DNA of 64,000 bases from positions 110,870 through 174,869 of the forward strand of contig NZ_JAOQJI010000004.1 of assembly GCF_025567125.1 (NCBI RefSeq). Reading direction: 5' to 3'. This DNA comes from Phocaeicola fibrisolvens (GTDB lineage Bacteria > Bacteroidota > Bacteroidia > Bacteroidales > Bacteroidaceae). Made by a program: the position numbers and the translations under genes. Every line of letters starts with the position of its first letter. Position 1 is the stretch's first letter. The notes under the pieces are model-generated. The model was not told where the DNA came from. It ran no database searches and saw only the letters and a program-made list of their open reading frames with translations. Shown here piece after piece: positions 53,092 to 61,602 of the stretch.

Positions 53092-54117
53092 TTATTTTTG
53101 TTTTGAGTCGTTTGCCGTCAATGCTTTTATCCGGCTTGCGAGGGTCATTTCATTCAAGTTACGGTCTACTATTTTCCGGTTCTGGTCAATCAGAATATTG
53201 GAAGGAAGTGCCTGTATGTTCTGTTGTTTCAGAATCTGTGCATTCCATCCTTTCCCGTCGCATAGTTCTATCCATTGCTCCGTATCTTCCTTGCACAGTC
53301 TTTGCCATTCCTTCTTGTCGTAGTCTAATGAGAAATTGACAATTCTGAATTTCTCTTTGGGCGATTTCTGGATGAGGCTGTATAGAGAGTCTCGGGTACT
53401 GATACTTTCCCTGTCCCAGCTTGCCCAGAAATTGACAAGGGTATAAGGACGTGCATTGTTGCTCCATGAAAGGTATTCTCCGTTTCTTTTCTTGACAGAG
53501 ATGTAGCTTAGGTAATCTGATGAATTGTTTATTGTCTTTTCTTTTTCCGGAAGTAATTTCAGGATGCTTGTCACCACCCGGCTGTCTTTTATTTTTCCGG
53601 TGAGTGGCTCCAGTAATTTATTGATAAGGGCGATGTCCGGATGCGCTGTCTGTGCGAATACTTCATTCAGAATGTATGCTGAAGCATACGATTGCGGATG
53701 GTTTTGGATGAAAGTTTCTGCTTGCTTGCGTATCTGGACCGGATCATTCAGCGAAAGAATGCTGTTTCTGAATTCCTGGTATTCATCATTGGGCCCGTCG
53801 CCTTTGATTTCCGGATGCTGGAAGCTGCCTTTTACGGTTACCTTCCATCCTTTGTCGGCAAAAATCGGAAAAGCTTCTCCCGAATCGTTTACCAGCCGGA
53901 AAAGGTTCAGGGTGTCAAGGGTAAAACTGTAGGTGAACTTTCCATTTCTCGGATAAATGGTGTCGAGTTTGGCTTCGGGGTCGTCGTATACCACCAGAAT
54001 CATATCGGAAGTCAGTCCCTCCATTTCTCCTTTAAGTTCGAACTCATAGCTTTGCTTACATGAATCGAGACAGAATAAAAGGTATATGCACAGGAGGATT
54101 GGGTATAGTTTTTTCAT
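53092..54117 (-). CDS. DUF4369/thioredoxin-like lipoprotein without the CxxC motif
   Basis: Envelope lipoprotein of 341 aa from ATG 54117 (MKKLYPILL; an upstream ATG at 54147 would spoil the signal peptide). Lipobox LDSCKQ, then a DUF4369 domain (about 25-130) and a TlpA/AhpC-like thioredoxin domain (about 225-341) with NFWASWDRESIS where redox-active members have WCxxC, and the cis-proline region QALPSNILIDQ. Both redox cysteines are replaced, so a disulfide reaction is not expected. Function unknown; perhaps binding or scaffolding. Confidence 0.87.
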   Translation of the reverse strand: MKKLYPILLCIYLLFCLDSCKQSYEFELKGEMEGLTSDMILVVYDDPEAKLDTIYPRNGKFTYSFTLDTLNLFRLVNDSGEAFPIFADKGWKVTVKGSFQHPEIKGDGPNDEYQEFRNSILSLNDPVQIRKQAETFIQNHPQSYASAYILNEVFAQTAHPDIALINKLLEPLTGKIKDSRVVTSILKLLPEKEKTINNSSDYLSYISVKKRNGEYLSWSNNARPYTLVNFWASWDRESISTRDSLYSLIQKSPKEKFRIVNFSLDYDKKEWQRLCKEDTEQWIELCDGKGWNAQILKQQNIQALPSNILIDQNRKIVDRNLNEMTLASRIKALTANDSKQK

Positions 54118-54202
54118 ATACAATGTTTCGTTTCCGCGAAAATACATATTTTCATCTTATAATCTTTCATCTTTTTCGGATTCTTTCCCTGAAGGGCATA
54201 AA

Positions 54203-54235
54203 AAAACCGGAACCACGCAATGTGATTCCGGTTTT
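54203..54235 (-). terminator. Terminator of the TPR/OmpA-like lipoprotein gene
   Basis: AAAACCGGAACCAC (54203-54216) and GTGATTCCGGTTTT (54222-54235), one mismatch, 5-nt loop. On the minus strand it ends in a T run. Confidence 0.88.
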
Positions 54236-54254
54236 CAGGAAGTAACTTATTGGA

Positions 54255-55931
54255 TTACTTTATTTCGTTTGCATATTTTGCAAATTCGCGGTCGTTCTGA
54301 GCTTTAGCAGCCAGAGTAGCATCCAACTGTTTTACTTTGTCCATGCTGCTCTTAACCAAGTCAGCGTTGTTTGTTCTAGCACCTACGATAGCCATCAAGT
54401 AGCTTGTGTAAGCGTCCGGATTCTTCACTGCAGACAAAGTAGATTTAGCTTTGTTGTAGTCCTTAGCCAAGATCTGAGCCAAAGCAGCAGAGTTGGTCTT
54501 TGTGTCACCGAATGCCTGTACGGCGCGGTCGTACTGACCTTGTTTGATGTACAAGTTACCCAGAGCTTCGTTAGCTGTGTTAGCACCAGTTGATTTGCTC
54601 AAGTAAGTTTCAGCGTTAGCTACATTACCCTTAGTCAATTCAATCAAACCGAGGTTCGTGTTAGCTTCAGCAGAGTTGGCGTTCTTGCTGGCAGCCTGTT
54701 TGAAGTAGTTTTCAGCAGCAGCCAAGTCACCGTTTGCATAAGCCATCATACCCAAGTTGTTGTAAGCACGGAAATCGGTCGGATACAATTCAACAGCTTT
54801 CTTATAGATTGCTTCTTTACGAGCGTTGTCGTTAGTCAGTGTAGCAGCATACAGCAATTCATCGTTGCTCAATACTTTTGCATCAGTATCAAATGCAGCG
54901 TTGATTTCTTCATCGCTACGTCCGATTACATCGTAGTTAGCAGTCAAGCGAGCACGACGCAACTGCGGCAGGATTTCGTCAGCCAAAGTTTTGTAAACTG
55001 AAGAAATGTTCTTGATTTCAGTTTCACGCTGTTCAGGATCGCTGTACATAGAAAGCACACGCAAGATCAGGTCTTTATCCTGGATGTTTGATTTAGAAAC
55101 CAGTTCCTGGAAACCATCCCAGTCCTGAGCAGTATATTTCGTATCTACTTCTGTTTCAATCTTACCTTTCTTCAACTGCTGGTTCATATACTTTTCAGTA
55201 TTGTTCTGACGGTTTTCAGCCAGTGTAGTGTTCAGTTTCACACCACCATCAGGTGAAGCGTAAGCAGAAATTTCGATGTTGTTCAGTTTATAGTTCTTTG
55301 TATCACCGGCAACAGCAACCACTTGTTTGTGGAAAGCTTTCAGGCTGTCTGACTTCAGTTCGCTTGCACGGAGGTTAGCTTGCTGAATCAAGAACATGAT
55401 CTGAGCTTCTTTAGCTTGCTTGATTACACGCTGGAAAGCATCTGGAGCGTATGCAGCGTTAGCTGAGTTTACAGTCGGCAGTTCTGAAGTAGCGATTACA
55501 CCATCAGCAATCTTTACAGAAGGAATAGTGTATTCTTTTTTACCTTTCTTAATCTTGAAATCCAGATAAAGTTCAGATTTAGCCATTTCAGGAACATAGT
55601 CGAAAGAGGCTTTCATTGTGTAAGTACCACCAGCTTTGTAAGAGATAGTCTGGTCGTTACCTTGTACTTTTTCACCCTGGAATGTTGCAGGCTGACCTTT
55701 GGCTTCTCCGCCTTCCCATCTCAAAACCGGAGTAACTTCAACTGTGGCGTTTTTCTTGAAGTATTTTTCCGGGAATTTTCCTGTAATAGTTACAGGCACT
55801 TTACCACCTACTGCTTCCAATACTTCAGGGTTGGTTGTGAAGTAGTCAGGAGACAATTCGCCCATCTTGCTACATGAAGAGAAAGCAAGGACTAACAATG
55901 CCACTAACGGCAAATACAACTTCTTAATCAT
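54255..55931 (-). CDS. TPR and OmpA-like lipoprotein
   Basis: Abundant outer-membrane-associated lipoprotein of 558 aa. Lipobox LAFSSCSK, an N-terminal beta-rich region (about 25-140), an OmpA-C-like segment (IEISAYASPDGGVKLNTTLA, resembling the peptidoglycan-binding fold) and a C-terminal TPR array (about 345-480, FRAYNNLGMMAYANGDLAAA). Codon choice is strongly biased, as in pckA, which suggests high expression. Homologues are widespread in Bacteroidetes; the role is probably structural. A -7 element (minus-strand TATCTTTG, 55992-55985) is 54 nt upstream. Confidence 0.82.
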   Translation of the reverse strand: MIKKLYLPLVALLVLAFSSCSKMGELSPDYFTTNPEVLEAVGGKVPVTITGKFPEKYFKKNATVEVTPVLRWEGGEAKGQPATFQGEKVQGNDQTISYKAGGTYTMKASFDYVPEMAKSELYLDFKIKKGKKEYTIPSVKIADGVIATSELPTVNSANAAYAPDAFQRVIKQAKEAQIMFLIQQANLRASELKSDSLKAFHKQVVAVAGDTKNYKLNNIEISAYASPDGGVKLNTTLAENRQNNTEKYMNQQLKKGKIETEVDTKYTAQDWDGFQELVSKSNIQDKDLILRVLSMYSDPEQRETEIKNISSVYKTLADEILPQLRRARLTANYDVIGRSDEEINAAFDTDAKVLSNDELLYAATLTNDNARKEAIYKKAVELYPTDFRAYNNLGMMAYANGDLAAAENYFKQAASKNANSAEANTNLGLIELTKGNVANAETYLSKSTGANTANEALGNLYIKQGQYDRAVQAFGDTKTNSAALAQILAKDYNKAKSTLSAVKNPDAYTSYLMAIVGARTNNADLVKSSMDKVKQLDATLAAKAQNDREFAKYANEIK

Positions 55932-55984
55932 GATGTTTAATATTTAGTTTGTATAAATGAATAATCTTGTTTGATTATTTGGGG

Positions 55985-55992
55985 CAAAGATA
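55985..55992 (-). promoter_or_regulatory. -7 element of the TPR/OmpA-like lipoprotein gene
   Basis: CAAAGATA on the plus strand, TATCTTTG on the minus strand. Confidence 0.5.
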
Positions 55993-56071
55993 AGAAAAAC
56001 TCCATTATTTGTTAATTATTATCTGTTTTTTTGTTTGTCTCTCTGTAAAAAAAGCTTAAAAGAGAGTGCTT

Positions 56072-56986
56072 TTATCCGTTTTTGTGCAGGTTGTGCGGAT
56101 GGTGTTCCAGAATTTCCTGACGCAAGCGGCTGCGGTCGAGGTGTGTGTAGATTTCTGTCGTGCCGATGCTTTCATGTCCGAGCATACATTGTATGGCACG
56201 CAGGTTGGCACCTCCTTCGAGTAAGTGAGTGGCAAATGAGTGGCGGAAGGTGTGTGGACTGATGCTTTTTTTCAGCCCGATTTGCTCAGCCAGCTCCTTG
56301 ATGATATGGAAAACCATGATGCGTGAAATGTTTTTCCCAAAGCGGCTGATGAACACGAAATCCTCGTACCCGGGTTTGATCAGTCCTTGGCTTCGATCGG
56401 CAAAGTACAGTTGCAGTTCGTGGATGGCGCGTGAGGAAATCGGAACCAGCCGTTGCTTGCTGCCTTTTCCTTCTACCCGGATGAATTTTTCTTTCAGGTA
56501 CAAGTCTGATAGTCTGAGGTTGCACAGCTCTGAAACACGCAGCCCGCAGCTGTAGAGCGTTTCCAGAATGGCCCGGTTCCGCTGGCCTTCGCGTGAAGTG
56601 CGGTCGATGACCCCGATCAGGCTGTCAATCTCTTCCACACTCAGTACGTCGGGCAGATGCCGGCCAATCTGGGGTGATTCCAATAGTTCGGAAGGGTCTT
56701 GTGCAAGGTATCCCTCGAGTACCAGAAAACGGAAAAAAGAACGTATCCCCGACAGAATACGGGCCTGGGACCGGGAATGAATGCCGATGTCGTGAAGCCC
56801 GGCTGAGAAGGTCTCCAGATTCTCCAGCGTGACATCTGTGAGGTCGATTTCTTCCAGTTCCAGATAAGCGAACAGCTTGTCCAAATCCGTAAGATAGGCT
56901 TCTACTGTATTGCGGGAAAGAGATTTTTCGAGCTTCAGGTATTGCTTATACTTTATTATTATATTTTTTTTATCGGCCTTTTTCAT
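56072..56986 (-). CDS. xerD: Site-specific tyrosine recombinase XerD
   Basis: Resolves chromosome dimers at dif with a XerC partner. From ATG 56986 the protein has 304 aa, the standard size. The N-terminal core-binding SAM-like domain (YLKLEKSLSRNTVEAYLTDL) is followed by the catalytic domain with Arg in LYSCGLRVSELC, Lys in VEGKGSKQRLVP, H-x-x-R in SPHTFRHSFATHLLEGGA, the second His in GHESIGTTEIYTH and the Tyr nucleophile in the same segment. A longer frame to a TTG at 57010 collides with the plus-strand -7 element of aroQ and was not used. Confidence 0.93.
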   Translation of the reverse strand: MKKADKKNIIIKYKQYLKLEKSLSRNTVEAYLTDLDKLFAYLELEEIDLTDVTLENLETFSAGLHDIGIHSRSQARILSGIRSFFRFLVLEGYLAQDPSELLESPQIGRHLPDVLSVEEIDSLIGVIDRTSREGQRNRAILETLYSCGLRVSELCNLRLSDLYLKEKFIRVEGKGSKQRLVPISSRAIHELQLYFADRSQGLIKPGYEDFVFISRFGKNISRIMVFHIIKELAEQIGLKKSISPHTFRHSFATHLLEGGANLRAIQCMLGHESIGTTEIYTHLDRSRLRQEILEHHPHNLHKNG

Positions 56987-56996
56987 TTCTTTTTCG

Positions 56997-57004
56997 TATC
57001 TTTG
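56997..57004 (+). promoter_or_regulatory. -7 element of the aroQ-pyk operon
   Basis: TATCTTTG, 48 nt before the aroQ ATG at 57053. Confidence 0.5.
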
Positions 57005-57052
57005 TGCCAAATTCTTCTACAAAAGTATTAAAAGTTCAGCAGAAGTATACAG

Positions 57053-57484
57053 ATGAGAATACAAATAATTAATGGCCCGAACATTAATCTGTTAGGCAAA
57101 CGAGAGCCTTCTATTTATGGTGCCGAATCTTTTGAGAGCTATCTGGAGAAATTGAAAGAATGGTATCCATCGGTTGAATTTGCGTATTATCAATCGAATG
57201 TGGAAGGGGAGCTGATTAATAAAATTCATGAAGTCGGATTTTCATACGACGGCATCGTGCTGAATGCGGGTGCTTACACGCACACTTCCATTGCCTTGCA
57301 GGATGCCATACGTGCAGTGACGTCTCCTGTCGTGGAGATTCATATATCCAATGTGCACAAGCGGGAAGAGTTTCGCCATAAATCCATGATTTCGTGTGCC
57401 TGTGTAGGCGTAATTTGTGGATTCGGTCTGAATTCCTATCGTCTGGCCGTGGAATCTTTTTTAGTAGACAACAACAAATTATAG
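57053..57484 (+). CDS. aroQ: 3-dehydroquinate dehydratase, type II
   Basis: Converts 3-dehydroquinate to 3-dehydroshikimate in aromatic amino acid synthesis. The 143-aa length, QIINGPNINLLGKREPSIYG (with the catalytic Tyr near residue 23), the Asn-Ala-Gly motif VLNAGAYTHTSIAL (His as general acid) and VEIHISNVHKREEFR are diagnostic of the type II dodecamer. First gene of aroQ-pyk-omt-rbfA, 5 nt before the pyk start. Confidence 0.96.
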   Translation: MRIQIINGPNINLLGKREPSIYGAESFESYLEKLKEWYPSVEFAYYQSNVEGELINKIHEVGFSYDGIVLNAGAYTHTSIALQDAIRAVTSPVVEIHISNVHKREEFRHKSMISCACVGVICGFGLNSYRLAVESFLVDNNKL

Positions 57485-57489
57485 TATAT

Positions 57490-58950
57490 ATGATGCTTAA
57501 ACAAACAAAAATCGTTGCGTCCATTTCGGATTTGCGCTGCGAAGTAGATTTTATCAGAGACCTTTTTAATGCAGGTATGAACGTGGTACGTATGAATACT
57601 GCACATGCCAGCCGTGAAGGTTTTGAAAAGTTGATTAACAATGTGCGTACCGTTTCCAACCGCATCGGTATCCTGATGGATACAAAAGGCCCGGAAGTAC
57701 GTACTACGGCCAGTGCAGAAGGCCCGATTGATTTCAAAACAGGTGAAAAAGTGCGTATTGTAGGCAATCCGGATCAGGAAACTACTCATGAATGTATTTC
57801 GGTAACTTATCCGGGATTTGTGCACGACCTGTCTGTAGGTGCTGATGTGCTGATGGACGACGGCGAACTGGAACTGAAGGTCATCGACAAGAACGAAGAT
57901 ACGCTTTTCTGTGAAGTCTGCAACGACGCGACTTTGGGAAGCCGCAAGAGTGTGAATGTGCCGGGCGTGCGCATCAACCTGCCTTCTCTGACAGAAAAAG
58001 ACCGCAACAATATCCTTTATGCCATCGAAAAGGACATTGATTTCATTGCTCACTCTTTCGTGCGCAACCGTCAGGATGTATTGGACATCCGTGAGATTCT
58101 GGATGCACACCACAGCGACATCAAGATTATCGCCAAGATTGAGAATCAGGAAGGTGTGGACAACATCGACGAAATCGTGGAAGTGGCCGACGGTGTGATG
58201 GTAGCCCGTGGTGACCTGGGTATCGAAGTGCCGCAGGAACGCATTCCAGGTATCCAGCGTATCTTGATCAAGAAATGTATCCTGGCAAAGAAGCCGGTTA
58301 TCGTGGCTACGCAGATGTTGCACACCATGATCAACAACCCGCGTCCGACTCGTGCCGAGGTAACCGATATCGCCAATGCCATCTACTACCGTACCGATGC
58401 CCTGATGCTGAGTGGTGAAACGGCTTACGGTAAGTATCCGGTAGAAGCGGTGAAGACCATGGCGAAGATTGCGGCTCAGGCAGAAAAAGATAAGATGGAA
58501 GAAAACGATATTCCAATTCCTTTGACTCCGGCCAATACCGATGTGACCAGCTTCCTGGCTAAGCAGGCGGTACGTGCTACGAACCTGATGCCGATTCGTG
58601 CCATCATCACCGACAGCTTCAGCGGTCTGACTGCCCGCAACCTGGCTGCCTTCCGTGGCAAATATCCGGTGCTGGCTATCTGCTACAAGGAAAAGACCAT
58701 GCGTCACCTGGCGCTTTCATACGGTGTGGAAGCAATTTATATGCCGGAAAAGGCCAACGGACAGGAGTACTACTTCACTGCACTGCGCAAGCTGATTAAC
58801 GACGGTGTGCTGGCCGAAAATGAAATGGTGGCTTACTTGAGCGGTGGTAAACAAGGAACTCATACTTCCTTCTTGGAAATCAATCAGGTGGGCGACGTGC
58901 TGAAAAGCGAAGAAGAATACGTGTTGCCCAACCGTAACCGTTACTTGTAA
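57490..58950 (+). CDS. pyk: Pyruvate kinase
   Basis: Final ATP-forming step of glycolysis. From ATG 57490 (an adjacent ATG at 57493 is equally possible) the protein has 486 aa. It shows KIVASISD, RMNTAHASREGF, ILMDTKGPEVRT (active site), the catalytic-lysine region IIAKIENQEG, VARGDLGIEVP and the C-terminal domain with NRNRYL at the end. The frame extends upstream into aroQ without support. Codon use is strongly biased like pckA. Confidence 0.96.
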   Translation: MMLKQTKIVASISDLRCEVDFIRDLFNAGMNVVRMNTAHASREGFEKLINNVRTVSNRIGILMDTKGPEVRTTASAEGPIDFKTGEKVRIVGNPDQETTHECISVTYPGFVHDLSVGADVLMDDGELELKVIDKNEDTLFCEVCNDATLGSRKSVNVPGVRINLPSLTEKDRNNILYAIEKDIDFIAHSFVRNRQDVLDIREILDAHHSDIKIIAKIENQEGVDNIDEIVEVADGVMVARGDLGIEVPQERIPGIQRILIKKCILAKKPVIVATQMLHTMINNPRPTRAEVTDIANAIYYRTDALMLSGETAYGKYPVEAVKTMAKIAAQAEKDKMEENDIPIPLTPANTDVTSFLAKQAVRATNLMPIRAIITDSFSGLTARNLAAFRGKYPVLAICYKEKTMRHLALSYGVEAIYMPEKANGQEYYFTALRKLINDGVLAENEMVAYLSGGKQGTHTSFLEINQVGDVLKSEEEYVLPNRNRYL

Positions 58951-58952
58951 TC

Positions 58953-59591
58953 ATGAAAGAGACAGACGCGCTCGATGAATACATTCTTCAGCATATCGAC
59001 GAAGAAAGTGACTACCTGAAAGCGCTGTACCGGGCGACGCACGTGAAACTCCTGCGTCCCCGTATGGCTTCGGGTCACTTGCAGGGAAGAATGCTGAAGA
59101 TGTTCGTGCAGATGATACGTCCGAAACAGGTGCTTGAGATAGGTACTTACAGCGGATATTCTGCACTTTGTCTGGCAGAAGGTCTGGAAGAGGGAGCCAT
59201 GCTCCACACTTTCGAGATCAACGACGAGCAGGAAGACTTCACCCGTCCATGGCTGGAAAATTCTCCGTATGCCGATAAAATCCGGTTTTACATTGGAGAT
59301 GCCCTGCAGATAGTACCCGGTATGGACATCGTGTTCGATTTGGCCTTTGTCGACGGGAACAAGCGTTTCTATGTGGAATACTACGAGATGATTCTGCAGA
59401 AGATGCATTCCGGCGGCTATATCATAGCCGACAACACCTTGTGGGACGGGCATGTGCTCGAGGAACCGCATCACACGGACACGCAGACCATCGGTATCAA
59501 GAAGTTCAACGACCTGGTGGCTGCCGATACACGGGTGGAGAAAGTTATCCTGCCTTTGCGCGACGGTCTGACTATCATACGTAAAAAATAA
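58953..59591 (+). CDS. SAM-dependent O-methyltransferase (COMT/TrmR-like)
   Basis: Class I methyltransferase of 212 aa. The SAM-binding motif VLEIGTYSGYSALCLAEGL is followed by LHTFEINDEQ, then DLAFVDGNKRFY (metal-binding Asp) and ADNTLWDGHVLE, characteristic of the divalent-metal O-methyltransferase family. Bacterial relatives include tRNA wobble-uridine methyltransferase TrmR, so a tRNA or small-molecule substrate is possible. It starts 2 nt after the pyk stop and is 10 nt from rbfA. Confidence 0.9.
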   Translation: MKETDALDEYILQHIDEESDYLKALYRATHVKLLRPRMASGHLQGRMLKMFVQMIRPKQVLEIGTYSGYSALCLAEGLEEGAMLHTFEINDEQEDFTRPWLENSPYADKIRFYIGDALQIVPGMDIVFDLAFVDGNKRFYVEYYEMILQKMHSGGYIIADNTLWDGHVLEEPHHTDTQTIGIKKFNDLVAADTRVEKVILPLRDGLTIIRKK

Positions 59592-59601
59592 AAGAGGTAA
59601 T

Positions 59602-59937
59602 ATGGAAACAACCAGACAAAACAAGATTGCCCGCCTTATTCAGAAGGAACTGAGCGAAATTTTCCTTTTGCAGACCAAATCCATGCCGGGAGTGCTGGTT
59701 TCGGTCAGCATTGTCCGCATCAGTCCCGATATGAGTTATGCGCGTGCATATTTGAGCGTCTTCCCTTCGGAGAGAAGTGAAGAAATCGTGAAGAACATCA
59801 ATGCCAACATGAAGTCCATCCGCTTTGAGCTGGGCAACCGCGTACGTCATCAGCTGCGTATCATTCCGGAACTGAAGTTCTTTGTAGACGATTCGCTGGA
59901 TTACGCGGAGAAGATTGACGAATTGTTGAAGAAATAA
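59602..59937 (+). CDS. rbfA: Ribosome-binding factor A
   Basis: Assists late maturation of the 30S subunit and cold adaptation. The 111-aa protein has RQNKIARLIQKELSEIFLL, the central VSVSIVRISPDMSYARAYLS, LGNRVRHQLRIIPELKFFVD and DDSLDYAEKIDELLKK, matching the KH-like RbfA fold. A clear AAAGAGG ribosome-binding site precedes the ATG. It ends in a terminator before the permease gene. Confidence 0.94.
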   Translation: METTRQNKIARLIQKELSEIFLLQTKSMPGVLVSVSIVRISPDMSYARAYLSVFPSERSEEIVKNINANMKSIRFELGNRVRHQLRIIPELKFFVDDSLDYAEKIDELLKK

Positions 59938-59960
59938 GTACATGTGAAATTCTGGTAAAC

Positions 59961-60011
59961 ACTCACAGAAGAAGAGGACGACAGTGCCTGGTGCTTCTGT
60001 GGGTTTTTATT
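59961..60011 (+). terminator. Terminator after rbfA
   Basis: ACTCACAGAAG (59961-59971) and CTTCTGTGGGT (59994-60004) pair with one G-T wobble, followed by a TTTTTATTTT run. It may be leaky, as the permease follows on the same strand. Confidence 0.75.
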
Positions 60012-60044
60012 TTATGTAATAGTATATATTAATAAGGTATAGCG

Positions 60045-61274
60045 GTGAATTTCCCTTTTTACATAGCCCGGCGATATTTGTTTTCCAAGAAGTCACACAA
60101 TGCCATCAATGTGATTTCCGGTATTTCGGTGTGCGGAGTGGCGCTTGCCACCCTGGCCTTGGTATGTACCTTGTCCGTGTTCAACGGTTTTCAGGACCTG
60201 GTGTCAAACCTGTTTACGGCTTTCGATCCGGAACTTAAAATTATTCCGTCCGCTGGGAAAGTCTTCGACGGACAGGACAAGTCTATCGTGGCTGTCCGGA
60301 AAATGTCCGAAGTGGCCCTGGTATGTGAATCGTTGGAAGACAATGCCTTGGTGCAGTATCAGGGGCGGCAGGCCATGGCCGTGGTTAAGGGCGTGGAAGA
60401 CAATTTCACCGAATTGACCCCGATTGACACCATCCTTTTTGGGAAGGGAGACCTGTTGCTGCACGATGAAGTGGTGGATTATGCCATTCCCGGCGTGCAG
60501 TTGCTGGCCAATCTGGGTACCGGTATCCGCTTTCTCGATCCGCTCGAGGTGTATGCTCCCAAGCGTGGAGCGAAGGTGAACATGGCCAATCCGTCTACGT
60601 CTTTTACTGGAGGGAACCTGTTTTCTTCTGGACTGGTGTTTGCCGTGAACCAGGAGAAATATGACGGGTCTTATATCATTACCTCCCTGCAGTTTGCCCG
60701 CAAGCTGTTTCAGTACACCACCGAAGTCAGTGCCGTCAACCTGAAGCTGAAACCGGGTACCGATGTGGATGCCTTCAAACGTAAGCTGGAAGCACAGTTG
60801 GGAGAGCGTTTCCGTGTGCTCGACCGTTATGAGCAGCAGGCCGACACGTTCCGTATCATGAAAATCGAGAAATTCATCTCCTACCTTTTTCTGACCTTTA
60901 TCCTGATGATAGCCTGTTTCAATGTCATCGGCTCCCTGTCCATGCTCATCATCGACAAGCGTGACGATGTGACTACTCTGCGCAATTTGGGAGCCAACGA
61001 CCGGCAGATTGTGCGTATCTTCCTCTTCGAGGGGCGACTGATTTCGTTCATCGGAGCCGTGGCCGGTATTGTGTTGGGGGTATTACTCTGTTGGTTGCAA
61101 CAGACCTTCGGACTGATTTCACTGGGAGCTTCCGGCAGTTTCATTGTCGATGCCTATCCGGTCAGCGTACACTGGGAAGATGTCGTGTTGATTTTCTTTA
61201 CCGTTCTGGCAGTAGGTTTTCTTTCTGTGTGGTATCCGGTACGCTATTTGAGTCGCCGGTTACTGGCGAAATAA
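60045..61274 (+). CDS. ABC transporter permease of the LolC/LolE type
   Basis: Inner-membrane permease (409 aa) of the complex that moves lipoproteins from the inner membrane. The start codon is GTG (60045). It has an N-terminal helix (VISGISVCGVALATLALVC), a large periplasmic MacB-like domain (about 50-240) and three C-terminal helices (FLTFILMIACFNVIGSLSML, then two more near 320-400), the FtsX layout with FLTFILMIACF and GANDRQIVRIFL. Its LolD ATPase is not in this window. Could instead be a related FtsX-like lipid exporter. Confidence 0.86.
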   Translation: MNFPFYIARRYLFSKKSHNAINVISGISVCGVALATLALVCTLSVFNGFQDLVSNLFTAFDPELKIIPSAGKVFDGQDKSIVAVRKMSEVALVCESLEDNALVQYQGRQAMAVVKGVEDNFTELTPIDTILFGKGDLLLHDEVVDYAIPGVQLLANLGTGIRFLDPLEVYAPKRGAKVNMANPSTSFTGGNLFSSGLVFAVNQEKYDGSYIITSLQFARKLFQYTTEVSAVNLKLKPGTDVDAFKRKLEAQLGERFRVLDRYEQQADTFRIMKIEKFISYLFLTFILMIACFNVIGSLSMLIIDKRDDVTTLRNLGANDRQIVRIFLFEGRLISFIGAVAGIVLGVLLCWLQQTFGLISLGASGSFIVDAYPVSVHWEDVVLIFFTVLAVGFLSVWYPVRYLSRRLLAK

Positions 61275-61602
61275 ATAGTCCGTTGGGAGTCATATAGGCT
61301 TTGCAGGGTACTTTTCCCTTGTGTATCCTGTTGCTTTCCCTTCACCCATTCGCTCAAATTGTTTCAAATGTTTGCTGTAATCTATTTATTTTCAATTGCT
61401 TATCTTTTGTGTGCTCCATTATTATCTATCGCTTCTTTTTCGGTTTTATATTTGTTACGGTATAAGTCATATGTTCTATCTCCATAGACTGGAGAATTAT
61501 AGGGAAGCATATATGAGTAATAAATAAAAGATAAGCATAAAGGCTGTGTGCCGGTCTGGATGAACCGATGTCACACAGCCTTTATGCTTGCATGATGAAC
61601 AA
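61275..61602. other. Intergenic region between the permease and fic
   Basis: AT-rich, no coding frame seen. TATATTTG at 61447-61454 would be a plus-strand -7 element with nothing coding after it, and the fic terminator hairpin occupies 61533-61589. Confidence 0.4.
61533..61589 (-). terminator. Long terminator hairpin of fic
   Basis: Perfect 18-bp inverted repeat (61533-61550 and 61572-61589, AAGCATAAAGGCTGTGTG) with an inner CGGT/ACCG stem. On the minus strand it is followed by ATCTTTTATTTATT. Confidence 0.85.

Noticed and set aside
56987..57010. Upstream TTG start for xerD
   Set aside because: It overlaps the plus-strand -7 element of aroQ and adds residues not found in XerD; ATG 56986 is standard.
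57436..58707. Open frame of 423 codons on the minus strand opposite pyk
   Set aside because: Antisense shadow of the highly biased pyk gene; composition is odd and no domain is seen.
61447..61589. Small RNA on the plus strand ending at the fic terminator
   Set aside because: A -7-like TATATTTG is present, but no upstream element, and the hairpin has its T run on the minus strand only.
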